From positions 1-64,000 of the forward strand of contig CALFWW010000101.1 of assembly GCA_937928575.1 (NCBI GenBank): DNA of 64,000 nucleotides, in the 5' to 3' direction. A model generated the notes under the pieces. It had not been told where the DNA came from, made no database searches, and saw nothing but the letters and a program-made list of their open reading frames with translations. Position numbers and translations under genes: made by a program. Origin of the DNA: an uncultured Saprospiraceae bacterium. Lineage in GTDB: Bacteria > Bacteroidota > Bacteroidia > Chitinophagales > Saprospiraceae. How positions within the stretch are numbered: the first letter of the stretch is position 1; each line of letters opens with the position of its first letter. This document shows, piece after piece, positions 27,254 through 34,966 of the stretch.

Positions 27254-27967
27254 ATGATTAAGATAATTTTTATGATGTTGGTAGCTTTATTGGCTGCTGT
27301 TGTGATTGCACCTTTTATCTTCTACTTCGTCGTCAAAAATTGGCAACCAAGTAGCAGTAAGATCAATAAAGATGTGAATGAATTGAGTTTGGCGGTGCAG
27401 GATGATATTGATGCGTTGTTGCCGTGGGATGAGGATGAATTAGAATTGTTGTCTTATGATGTGGTGAAGCAGTCATCAAAAAGAGGATTGGGTACTACTT
27501 ATAGTGGAACGATTACTTCGATTTATCAAGAACCTATGGTGGTTTATGTCGGAAAAAAATACATGAACCTATCCAAAAAAGCCAATGGATTTATTTATGC
27601 AGTGACGGCACATCACGATTTTTTCTATAGACTACGTAACAATGGAGTTACATTATACATAGACGAAAAAGAAGTCGGTTACCTAAAAGGAAATGGAGAC
27701 CTAGTGAGTATGGATCGTAAAAAGTTGTTGGCATCCATTAATTCCAAAAGCAATGAGTTGTTTGCTCCGGTGACGATTGGGAAAAGAGAAATTGCCAATA
27801 TCAAAAAATTGAAAACTTCCGTTAAGATCAATGAAAGGGCTTTCAATCATGTGAAAAAAGATATTTCAAAAGACGAAGAACGATTGTTATTGAGTCTTTC
27901 TATTTATGAAATTTTAAAACAAGATATTTTACCTGCAGTTATTGAGAAAACTGCACAAACTGTTTAA
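27254..27967 (+). CDS. Membrane-anchored protein of unknown function
   Basis: A 237-residue protein. One membrane segment (about 4-28: IFMMLVALLAAVVIAPFIFYF) anchors a soluble domain with a VDELS-like helix, then beta-rich sequence (GTTYSGTITSIYQEPMVVY) and a helical C-terminus. I do not recognise a family. The short 12-bp spacing to the next gene suggests an operon. An envelope role is an inference from the anchor only. Confidence 0.7.
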   Translation: MIKIIFMMLVALLAAVVIAPFIFYFVVKNWQPSSSKINKDVNELSLAVQDDIDALLPWDEDELELLSYDVVKQSSKRGLGTTYSGTITSIYQEPMVVYVGKKYMNLSKKANGFIYAVTAHHDFFYRLRNNGVTLYIDEKEVGYLKGNGDLVSMDRKKLLASINSKSNELFAPVTIGKREIANIKKLKTSVKINERAFNHVKKDISKDEERLLLSLSIYEILKQDILPAVIEKTAQTV

Positions 27968-27979
27968 CAATATATAGTC

Positions 27980-28429
27980 ATGAAGCAATTACTGATTTGT
28001 TTATCCTTTATCTGTTTTTTTGCGAGTACCTCTTTTGCTCAAAGCAGCAATCCTGATATCCAACAAGAACTTGAAAATTTACAAGATGAAATGAAACGTG
28101 CGATGTCTGACATGGAAATCTTCTTTGGAACGATTCCAAATTCTTTAGATAGCATGGACTTGCAGCAATTTGGTTTGGGAGATATCAATAAAGCAGATAT
28201 TCAAGAATTGATGGATAATTTAATGCCCAAAGGGGCTAATATCGACATTGATCAGATGATTCAACAATTTGAAAAAGAGTTGCAAAGTATTGATATGCAG
28301 CAATTTGAGGAGTTGTTTCAACAATTTGGTTTAGATCAACCTGCCATTCCTGCTCCAGATCGATTGAATGATGGGAGCTCCACAAAGCCAACTGAAAAAA
28401 AGAAGCAAAGGAAAAAATATTCCATGTAG
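27980..28429 (+). CDS. Exported Gln/Met/Asp-rich protein of unknown function
   Basis: A 149-residue protein with a signal peptide (MKQLLICLSFICFFASTSFA). The mature part is low-complexity and probably helical: repeated patterns such as DMEIFFG, SMDLQQFGLGDI, NIDIDQMIQQF and QQFEELFQQFGLDQP. The C-terminus is very basic (KPTEKKKQRKK). It may be a periplasmic assembly or chaperone-like protein, but no family is recognised. It is probably co-transcribed with the membrane-anchored protein 12 bp upstream. Confidence 0.65.
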   Translation: MKQLLICLSFICFFASTSFAQSSNPDIQQELENLQDEMKRAMSDMEIFFGTIPNSLDSMDLQQFGLGDINKADIQELMDNLMPKGANIDIDQMIQQFEKELQSIDMQQFEELFQQFGLDQPAIPAPDRLNDGSSTKPTEKKKQRKKYSM

Positions 28430-28525
28430 ATTCAGAAAAACACGCATTTTCGAATAAAAAACTGCAACTAATTAGTTTTTATGTTGTTCAATAATTATAA
28501 TTGTAGCAACAAAAAACCAACGATT

Positions 28526-28945
28526 ATGAGTGTTTTCGATCATGCGCGAATTATAATCTACCGTATCAACAAAAAGGGACTTGAAATTTTCTTAGTAGAG
28601 TCTGACAATGAAAGTCAATTGGAAATTCCTAATGGACTGAACCTGGAAGAGCTTTCAAGTGACGACCGATGTATCGAATTAGAAGGCGCCGGAAATGCAA
28701 ATAAAGTCTATGCCCTTGAAGGTGACTGGCATGACATCCCCTCCATTCGCCGGATGATTAAAGATGATGTGAAAATTGTCAAGAAAGAAATCAAGAAGGA
28801 ATTGAAAAAACGAGTACCGATCTTAGAGAAAGGGAGATATGTCGCGGTCAAAGAGACGATCAAAAAAGTTATGCCAGAAGAGTATAAAATGATTAAAGAG
28901 TTGAAAGATATTGTAGTCGAGCAAAACTTGGTACGTAATATTTGA
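28526..28945 (+). CDS. Conserved-looking cytoplasmic protein, possibly NUDIX-fold
   Basis: 139 residues from the ATG at 28526 (MSVFDHARIIIYRINKKGLE), preferred over the frame start at 28481, whose extra 15 residues look like leader. The first 25 residues resemble the opening strand of NUDIX-fold proteins (ARIIIYRINKKGLEIFLVE), but no Nudix box (GX5EX7REUXEEXGU) is present, so catalysis of that kind is unlikely. The C-terminal half is a basic helix-rich region (VKIVKKEIKKELKKR). Function unknown. Confidence 0.6.
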   Translation: MSVFDHARIIIYRINKKGLEIFLVESDNESQLEIPNGLNLEELSSDDRCIELEGAGNANKVYALEGDWHDIPSIRRMIKDDVKIVKKEIKKELKKRVPILEKGRYVAVKETIKKVMPEEYKMIKELKDIVVEQNLVRNI

Positions 28946-28977
28946 TTTAGTAAAAAGTACGAAAAAAATAATAAGTA

Positions 28978-29019
28978 TGACCTTGCTTCGTTCGTATGCG
29001 GAGCGAGGTCATTTTTGTT
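28978..29019 (+). terminator. Hairpin terminator
   Basis: TGACCTTGCTTC pairs with GGAGCGAGGTCA (two G-T pairs) and is followed by ATTTTTG. It ends the transcript of the small gene at 28526-28945. Confidence 0.75.
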
Positions 29020-29049
29020 TTATCACATATAGTATTAGAATTTGTGAAA

Positions 29050-29285
29050 AGCTCCAACGGAGCGGAATCACTAAAAATGGGCATCGCCCATTTACTAAAC
29101 ACCTATTATTGTTCAGCTCCAAAGGAGCATCAGCTTTTAAAATCGTGTTACAATTCGATTGGTTCCATTAAATATAAAAAATATTAAATCAGTTCTAAAA
29201 CTGCTTACGCTCCGTTGGAGCTTCTAATTTTTCCTTACAATTAAATGGGCGATGCCCATTTTTATTTCTTATGCTCCTTTGGAGC
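29050..29285. repeat. Six short palindromes in paired, inverted forms (REP-like)
   Basis: Three palindromes occur in order: AGCTCCAACGGAGC (29050-29063), AAATGGGCATCGCCCATTT (29075-29093) and AGCTCCAAAGGAGC (29115-29128). Their reverse complements follow in the same order: GCTCCGTTGGAGC (29209-29221), AAATGGGCGATGCCCATTT (29243-29261) and GCTCCTTTGGAGC (29273-29285). Each has a 7-8 bp or shorter stem and a 3-base loop whose orientation flips between the sets. Confidence 0.85.
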
Positions 29286-29319
29286 TTTCCGGAAACTTAA
29301 CCACATGAGAAGATATTAT

Positions 29320-30054
29320 TTAAAGTGAATCTCGGAAAACCACAGCCGATTTCTTCTCTCCATATTCAAATTTCAAGCTATTGCAAAAAGCGACATAATC
29401 TTTAATTGCAATCAGACTGTTATCTCTATTTACCAAGAATAACGAATCGCTCCAACTTTCTAAACTTTTGCATCCTTCATGGGCTTCTAAAGAGTCCATC
29501 ACTTCATTTTTCAAAAAATCGAACCCTAGACTATTTTTCTCAATGGCGAGTAACGTTTTCTTGATGGAAGGAGTTTTCAAATTGGATTTTGCAATTTCAT
29601 AATACTCATGAACTTTCGATAAGTCTTCATCAATAGATTTAATTCTAGAACAGATATTTCTTTTTGGAAAGACTAGTTTTTGTTTCAAAATACCACCAAC
29701 ATTGTAAAAAGCGGGATTCCACAAATAAGCGGAATCACTTAAATGGGCAGTACACTTTGCGATATCACTTTTTAGAAAGTCATAATCTTTTTGATAATCT
29801 TCACTCAGATTTTTACGAGTTATATCTTTTAATGAATTTTCGCTTTTCATGAAATACCTGATTGCTTTTTCAAATCTTTCCTTGTTAGGCAGAGCAAGCG
29901 ATGGTGGATATTCACCAAGTGGAATTTCAGGCAATAATTCTTCTCTGTTAAGCAAGTAATCAGTTTGGAAATCATCAAATCTACTTTCCATTGTGGCGGT
30001 GCGGCAACTACTCAATAGTAAAATAAATAGGATTATTGGGACAATTAGTTTCAT
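29320..30054 (-). CDS. Lipoprotein resembling the N-terminal part of DUF885 proteins
   Basis: 244 residues from the ATG at 30054, which places a lipoprotein signal first (MKLIVPIILFILLLSSC, with lipobox Cys17). The first nine residues of the longer frame are unlikely. The following sequence (FDDFQTDYLLNREELLPEIP, LSEDYQKDYDFLKSDI, LWNPAFYN) recalls the N-terminal helical region of DUF885 peptidase-like lipoproteins. Those are usually 550-600 residues and carry a C-terminal HExxxGH zinc motif, which is absent here. It could be a truncated derivative or a separate short family. It is divergent from purC. Confidence 0.6.
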   Translation of the reverse strand: MKLIVPIILFILLLSSCRTATMESRFDDFQTDYLLNREELLPEIPLGEYPPSLALPNKERFEKAIRYFMKSENSLKDITRKNLSEDYQKDYDFLKSDIAKCTAHLSDSAYLWNPAFYNVGGILKQKLVFPKRNICSRIKSIDEDLSKVHEYYEIAKSNLKTPSIKKTLLAIEKNSLGFDFLKNEVMDSLEAHEGCKSLESWSDSLFLVNRDNSLIAIKDYVAFCNSLKFEYGEKKSAVVFRDSL

Positions 30055-30140
30055 AAGATTGTTTGAAATAAAGAGGGTCATTGATTACATTTATGGACGC
30101 TTCAAAAATCACTTTTGAAGCTGCTAAATTAACACATATT

Positions 30141-31091
30141 ATGACAGCAGAAAATAATGCGATTGGTCAAACGGATTTTAAATTTCCAGGTCAAACTAAA
30201 TTTTACAGAGGAAAAGTTCGGGATGTTTACACGATAGGCGATACATTGGTGATGGTGGCTTCGGATCGTATTTCCGCATTCGATCATGTCCTTCCAAAAC
30301 CTATCCCATACAAAGGGCAAGTATTGAATCAGCTGGCCGCCTATTTTCTGAATGCAACAAAAGATATAGTGCCTAATTGGGTTATCGCATCTCCCGATCC
30401 TAATGTGACAATTGGTCACGCCTGTAATCCTATTCCGATTGAAATGGTAATTCGTGGTTATTTGGTGGGGCATGCTTGGCGGGAATATAAAGCAGGTAAG
30501 CGAATGATCTGTGGAGTGCCAATGCCTGACGGAATGAAAGAGAATGATCCGTTTCCGACTCCAATCATTACACCTGCTACTAAAGCGGAAGAAGGACACG
30601 ATGAAGATATTTCAAAAGCAGCAATTTTATCTAGAGGTATTGTATTAGAAAATGACTATGAATTGTTAGAAAAATACACTCATGCTCTTTATCAGCGGGG
30701 CACTGAAATGGCTGCAAAACAAGATTTGATTTTGGTAGATACAAAATATGAATTTGGAAAAAAAGGAGAAGACATTTTTCTAATTGACGAAATTCATACA
30801 CCTGATAGTTCCCGCTATTTTTATAAAGAAGGATATCTAGAAAGACAAGAAAAAGGGGAGCGCCAAAAGCAATTGTCTAAAGAGTTTGTAAGAGAGTGGT
30901 TGATGAAAAATGGATTCCAAGGTAAAGAAGGGCAGCTAATGCCGTTCATGACGAGTGATTTTGTGGCGTTGGTCTCCGAGCGATATATCGAGTTATTTGA
31001 AAAGGTGACGGGTGAAAAATTTATTAAAGCAGCTATTAGTGATGTTGAGGAGCGCATCGAGGGGAATGTTTTGGGGTATTTTAGTAGATGA
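30141..31091 (+). CDS. purC: Phosphoribosylaminoimidazole-succinocarboxamide synthase (SAICAR synthetase)
   Basis: This enzyme joins CAIR and aspartate with ATP in purine synthesis. 316 residues from the ATG at 30141 ([15 protein letters not shown]); starts at 30081 (TTG) or 30093 (ATG) add residues atypical of the family, and a TACATTTA promoter-like word at 30085-30092 overlaps them. Motifs: [27 protein letters not shown] then [50 protein letters not shown] and [14 protein letters not shown]. It is the roughly 300-residue Bacteroidota/yeast-like form. Confidence 0.95.
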   Translation: MTAENNAIGQTDFKFPGQTKFYRGKVRDVYTIGDTLVMVASDRISAFDHVLPKPIPYKGQVLNQLAAYFLNATKDIVPNWVIASPDPNVTIGHACNPIPIEMVIRGYLVGHAWREYKAGKRMICGVPMPDGMKENDPFPTPIITPATKAEEGHDEDISKAAILSRGIVLENDYELLEKYTHALYQRGTEMAAKQDLILVDTKYEFGKKGEDIFLIDEIHTPDSSRYFYKEGYLERQEKGERQKQLSKEFVREWLMKNGFQGKEGQLMPFMTSDFVALVSERYIELFEKVTGEKFIKAAISDVEERIEGNVLGYFSR

Positions 31092-31788
31092 GTAAGTAGG
31101 GAGTGCTTTGGCGCGTGAGTGCGTGAGTACTATGACTACCCACAACTATAATGTTAAATTTAAGCATCTTGCCCTCACGTCCTTCCCGCGCGTCAATGTA
31201 ATGGAAATAGGCTTCATATTGTTATAGTTATTCTGAATTTTGCAATATGCGCTTGTCATTCTGAGTATAGGCGATATACTCGTCCAGATTAAACAATTTT
31301 TAATTGGCATAGAGTCGAAGAATCAAGCGTACTTGGATTTTACTATTTCGACCGTGCCTTGAGTAATTGATATTTGAGCTAGCGGAGAAATCTATTTACT
31401 TGAATCAATTTTACATCAAAATCCATGTTCAGAGTTCTCAGATTTCTCCACAGCTCACTCACTTAAGCAAATACATGGTCGAAATTTAAAATCCTGCCAA
31501 CCTCTTGATTCTTCGATTCCATCCCGAGTTTCTCCCGGGATTTCACTCAGAATGACAAGAGGTAAATTAAATATTATTCTGATAAAAATTGACTTACTCT
31601 AAATTTTAACTGTCGAAAATCCTTAATTCCATGACATTGCCCAACGTGTTCCTCCTCCTTTTAGAAAAGGAGGAGCCTATCCGAAGGATTAGAAGGTAGA
31701 TACTGCGAACCCAGATCAAAAGATCAAAAGGTGGATACCAAAAACCCAAATCAAGAAAAGCAAATCTAACCTTTAATGATTATCTTAA
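31092..31788 (+). other. 697-bp gap filled by dispersed repeat
   Basis: It holds dispersed repeat copy B (31351-31684). Other pieces include a short TTGTCATTCTGAG block at 31254-31266 and two GATCAAAAG units near 31714-31730. No gene or clear terminator is seen. Confidence 0.65.
31351..31684 (+). repeat. Dispersed composite repeat, copy B
   Basis: It matches the reverse complement of 41-440 over its length. It contains the hairpin CATCCCGAGTTTCTCCCGGGA near 31522-31542 and a polypyrimidine/polypurine hairpin CTCCTCCTTTT with AAAAGGAGGAG near 31652-31674. Confidence 0.75.
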
Positions 31789-32988
31789 TCACCCATTCAC
31801 AAATTCTTCCAAATACCCAAAAGTATCCGTCAAAGCCCCATTTTTAGTAATACTCGCACGTTTAATCACTGCACTATCTCTCAATAATAATTCTTTGATG
31901 ATGAACTCCGAAAACTGATTGCCAAAAGATTCAGAAGCATCTCGAGGTAATTCATTTGGCAAGTTGTCAATGGTCATCATGTCTATCACATTTTCTCCAT
32001 GAGGATCGACTTCTTGTTCCGTTTGTGGGTCATAACCAAAAATCGGATTGGCAATGGTTGATGCCTTTAAAGTAGAAGGGATGGATGAGATTGGGGCGAT
32101 ATCACAAGTGACGTCTCCGATGACTTTGATATTAAATTTGTCGGACTTCATTTCTTCTTTTGTAAAAAATGTAGGAGCTTTGTTATCCCAAAAAATACCA
32201 TTAATCATGATATCTGCTACCTCTGTGTAGGATTGGAATTTACTAACAAAATCTTTTGGGTTTGAATAAAAATCAGTGTTCATAAAAGGAGCCCCATCTT
32301 TATGTGCTACATAATTCTGACAATCTAATTGCGTAAAAACGATTTCCTCATATTCTTTTGTTAAGAAATCGAAAGGGATGACTTTCTTGATCCCCATATC
32401 TTGCAAGACTTTGACTGCACCAGAAGCCACCCGTCCAGAGCCTGTAAGTACAATTTTTACTTTTGGGAATTCTGTTTTTTTATAAATTGAAATGGCCTCA
32501 GCATAATCATGACAATCTTTTAATCGCTTCAAGTTGGGTTGTCCAGTCCGTTTGCCATAGGTGTACAAAGCATTGTGTGCACCGACCATGCCAGCGAACA
32601 CACCGAAAGCAATCAATCGCTGATTTTTGGCATTGGTCAACAATTCATAATCCACCATATGGATGTTTTTTTCTAAAAAAGCTTTTAATAATTTTCGATT
32701 GTACACCTGCTTTTTATGGGTGTGTGAGAAGAAGAGATATTGTTTACCTGGAATCAGTTGTTCAATTGGCACCTCTTTAACACCAAGTAAAATATCTCGA
32801 TCCGTTAAATCTTCTTGTAATGTGACACCAGCCTGCACGAATTCTTCATCTTTGTAGCATCTAGTTGGAGAAGGTTGGACGACCAAATCTATATTATACT
32901 GTTCAATTAATTTTTTACACTGGATAGGAATTAAGGGTACACGTGCATCATTTGGAACCTTTCCTTCGCGAATTATGCCAATTTTCAT
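31789..32988 (-). CDS. Alanine dehydrogenase/PNT-superfamily protein, LYS1-like saccharopine dehydrogenase type
   Basis: A 399-residue NAD(P)-dependent enzyme. The substrate half opens with IGIIREGKVPNDARVPLIP; FSHTHKKQ (about 88-95) and MVDYELL are typical of the LYS1-like branch (NAD-dependent saccharopine dehydrogenase, L-lysine forming) rather than alanine dehydrogenase. The Rossmann motif is VLTGSGRVASGAVKVL (about 180-195). GDVTCDI near 290 is conserved in the family. It stands alone with no lysine-pathway neighbours, so the physiological substrate remains open. A candidate -7 element (TAATTTTG read on the minus strand) lies at 33015-33022. Confidence 0.82.
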   Translation of the reverse strand: MKIGIIREGKVPNDARVPLIPIQCKKLIEQYNIDLVVQPSPTRCYKDEEFVQAGVTLQEDLTDRDILLGVKEVPIEQLIPGKQYLFFSHTHKKQVYNRKLLKAFLEKNIHMVDYELLTNAKNQRLIAFGVFAGMVGAHNALYTYGKRTGQPNLKRLKDCHDYAEAISIYKKTEFPKVKIVLTGSGRVASGAVKVLQDMGIKKVIPFDFLTKEYEEIVFTQLDCQNYVAHKDGAPFMNTDFYSNPKDFVSKFQSYTEVADIMINGIFWDNKAPTFFTKEEMKSDKFNIKVIGDVTCDIAPISSIPSTLKASTIANPIFGYDPQTEQEVDPHGENVIDMMTIDNLPNELPRDASESFGNQFSEFIIKELLLRDSAVIKRASITKNGALTDTFGYLEEFVNG

Positions 32989-33014
32989 AGTAAGTCTTGA
33001 GTATTAATGAATTT

Positions 33015-33022
33015 CAAAATTA
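33015..33022 (-). promoter_or_regulatory. Candidate -7 promoter element of the LYS1-like gene
   Basis: TAATTTTG on the minus strand fits TAnnTTTG, 27 bases upstream of the ATG. A TTG lies 24 bases further upstream, a little longer than the usual spacing. Confidence 0.35.
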
Positions 33023-33299
33023 AGAATAATCTCAAGTAATTATTTGCAATGTCACAACTGAATTGATATGTGCATAATTTATTTTTTAATGCGATTATTA
33101 CATTGTTTTGGGTAGGTTGTGACAGTCAAAAGTTGGTCCGTTGGCACAGTAGTTGAAACTGTATAGGTATACAGCAATTGATAAAAATTAATTGAATAAT
33201 TAATTGAATAATTAATAAGGCTGATAAAAATCTTATCTATAACTAAGATTAAAAAGTAAAAAGTTCTACTTGTTTTGTTTTTGGAATTCTCATGATTGC

Positions 33300-33334
33300 A
33301 ATCGCTCTTCTAACTTGGAAGGGCGATTTTTTTT
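33300..33334 (+). terminator. Strong plus-strand intrinsic terminator
   Basis: AATCGCTCTTCT (33300-33311) pairs fully, with G-T pairs, with GGAAGGGCGATT (33317-33328), followed by a run of eight T. No gene on the plus strand precedes it for 2 kb. Confidence 0.75.
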
Positions 33335-33540
33335 ATGGTTGGAGGTCGATGCGCTTTACCCATCCTAGATATGATGTCTTCCTGTTGGGACTTTTTTTAC
33401 TTTTTTTTAAAAAACTTCAAATTTGGGTGATAACGTTTTGACAATTCTGGTACTTAGTTGTTGGGTGGGTAACCGAACACGCTCTAATTTTGGTCCCATT
33501 GAGTTTTGAAACGCTCACTCTAATGCGTTAGAGCTATTGG

Positions 33541-33562
33541 ACTGCTTCATTTATGAGGCAGT
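33541..33562 (+). terminator. Hairpin, weak terminator
   Basis: ACTGCTTCAT pairs with ATGAGGCAGT around a TT loop, followed by TCTTC. The T-run is poor, so function is uncertain. Confidence 0.4.
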
Positions 33563-33650
33563 TCTTCAAAAAAACAGATTGTACTCATAGAAAATAGTTA
33601 ATTCGCTCTCTAATATTTTCAAAATCTCTCTTTACTTGTTTTAACAAGAT

Positions 33651-33682
33651 AGAATCGTTCATACATTGGGCGGTTCTTTTTT
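33651..33682 (+). terminator. Plus-strand terminator-like hairpin
   Basis: AGAATCGTTC pairs with GGGCGGTTCT (G-T pairs allowed), followed by TTTTTT. It lies 31 bp from the 3' end of the convergent OmpA-like gene. Confidence 0.5.
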
Positions 33683-33712
33683 ATTGAAACAAAGCTATTC
33701 GAAAAGTAGAAA

Positions 33713-34873
33713 TTATTTTCTAACCAATATTTTCACATCAACTCTTCTTGCATTAGAATCATCGGTTGCATTGTAATCGATTCCATGGTATTCCGAAAAG
33801 ATGTGGGTTGCATGAACTCCGAGTTCCATCAAAAATCTCTTTACTGTTTCTGTTCTTCTCAAAGACAACTCTTGATTGTAAAGAGGACTTCCTTTGGAGC
33901 TGGTATATCCAGCAATCAAGACATCGAGTCGATCATCTTGTTTTAATAAGTTAGCGATGTAACGGATTGTATTTTTTGCATCCTCTGTCAAAGTATGGGA
34001 TGCGTTGGCAAATAAAATCTGAGAAGTTTCCCTTCCTTTTATCACCCTATTTAAATAGTCATAATTTGTGTTTGTATTGTTAGAAATTGTGTTGGTCTGA
34101 ATGGTTTCTTTGGTATGGGTTGATTTTGTTTTATCAATTTCAGCAATCATGTTCTTGATGTCTCTCAATTCTTTTTCAAATTGTTTGGTATCGGTTGTGC
34201 CTTGAGACTTATTGAGTTTGTTTTCCAAATTTTGAATAGAACGGCTCATATCAGTCATTTGCTTTTCCAATACACGCGTATCATTTTTTGAAGGAGAAGT
34301 TGAAGCTATTTTCTGTTCCATTGCGTTGATTGAGCGATTCATTTCATTCATGTTTTTGGCCAACTGCTCGTACAATTCAACATTTTCCGAATTATTTTCG
34401 GGCGCTCTTACGATGATTGGTTCTTTGGTTTCTTGATTTGGGATTGATCCAATGTCTGTTTTAAGTTTATTTATCTCACTTAAAATATCGGCTTTCATTT
34501 TATTCAATTCTCTACGGTTGAATTCAGAATTGTCATTTCTTGGAGTCGCCTGCTTTCTTTGAAGTTCAGTCAACATGCGCTCGATATTTTCAGATTGCTG
34601 ATCAGAAAAATTGGTCGATGGAGTAGTGTTTGCTTGATTTTGAGTCGTACTTCTTCTTCTCTTGTAAATTGTCTTTTTCTTGTGCATTTGAATTTGACGA
34701 TACATCAAATACTGTTGGTAGGACATTTTTTGCCTTTTAGCCACTACCAATTTTGAGATTAATGATTTTAGCTCATCCGGATTCATATCTACGTAAGAGG
34801 TAGATTCATTTTGAGCATTCAAACAATTTGACAACAAGCTAAATACGATAAGTGAGAATACTAATTTTTTCAT
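33713..34873 (-). CDS. OmpA-family peptidoglycan-binding protein with long coiled coil
   Basis: A 386-residue protein. Signal peptide 1-20 (ending NCLNA-Q), then a long Gln/Glu/Lys/Asn-rich region (about 55-265) predicted as coiled coil with basic linkers (MYRQIQMHKKKTIYKRRR). The C-terminal about 110 residues form an OmpA-like domain: ILFANASHTLTEDAKNTI, then VLIAGYTSSKGSPLYNQELS and RRTETVKRFLMELG, ending NARRVDVKI. This domain binds diaminopimelate of peptidoglycan. The gene follows the multi-barrel outer-membrane protein gene by 93 bp in the same direction, so they may form one envelope module. Confidence 0.85.
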   Translation of the reverse strand: MKKLVFSLIVFSLLSNCLNAQNESTSYVDMNPDELKSLISKLVVAKRQKMSYQQYLMYRQIQMHKKKTIYKRRRSTTQNQANTTPSTNFSDQQSENIERMLTELQRKQATPRNDNSEFNRRELNKMKADILSEINKLKTDIGSIPNQETKEPIIVRAPENNSENVELYEQLAKNMNEMNRSINAMEQKIASTSPSKNDTRVLEKQMTDMSRSIQNLENKLNKSQGTTDTKQFEKELRDIKNMIAEIDKTKSTHTKETIQTNTISNNTNTNYDYLNRVIKGRETSQILFANASHTLTEDAKNTIRYIANLLKQDDRLDVLIAGYTSSKGSPLYNQELSLRRTETVKRFLMELGVHATHIFSEYHGIDYNATDDSNARRVDVKILVRK

Positions 34874-34966
34874 TGGTCGGAATTAAGTTGATACGAAAAT
34901 ACAGTAGCAAGCCGGAGTAGGTGTCTCCAACTTGCAAACTGTAAAAAAAATCTAAATGATTTTATT

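Larger units (their letters stand above)
28946..29319 (+). other. 374-bp gap with a terminator and six short palindromes
   Basis: It begins with a terminator (28978-29019) and contains the palindrome set at 29050-29285. Short open frames here lie wholly in repeat sequence and are not considered genes. Confidence 0.7.
32989..33712 (+). other. 724-bp gap with several plus-strand terminator-like hairpins
   Basis: There is no protein gene. On the plus strand three terminator-like hairpins occur (33300-33334, 33541-33562, 33651-33682). Further structure: a palindrome CTGTATAGGTATACAG near 33160-33176, AT-rich tandem GAATAATTAATT units near 33194-33217, and CTCTAATGCGTTAGAG at 33518-33533. Both flanking genes are on the minus strand, so these hairpins would end plus-strand RNAs of unknown origin. 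Confidence 0.55.

Noticed and set aside
29050-29285. CRISPR-like array
   Set aside because: The repeats are palindromes of three kinds with irregular spacing and no equal-length spacers; no cas gene is present.
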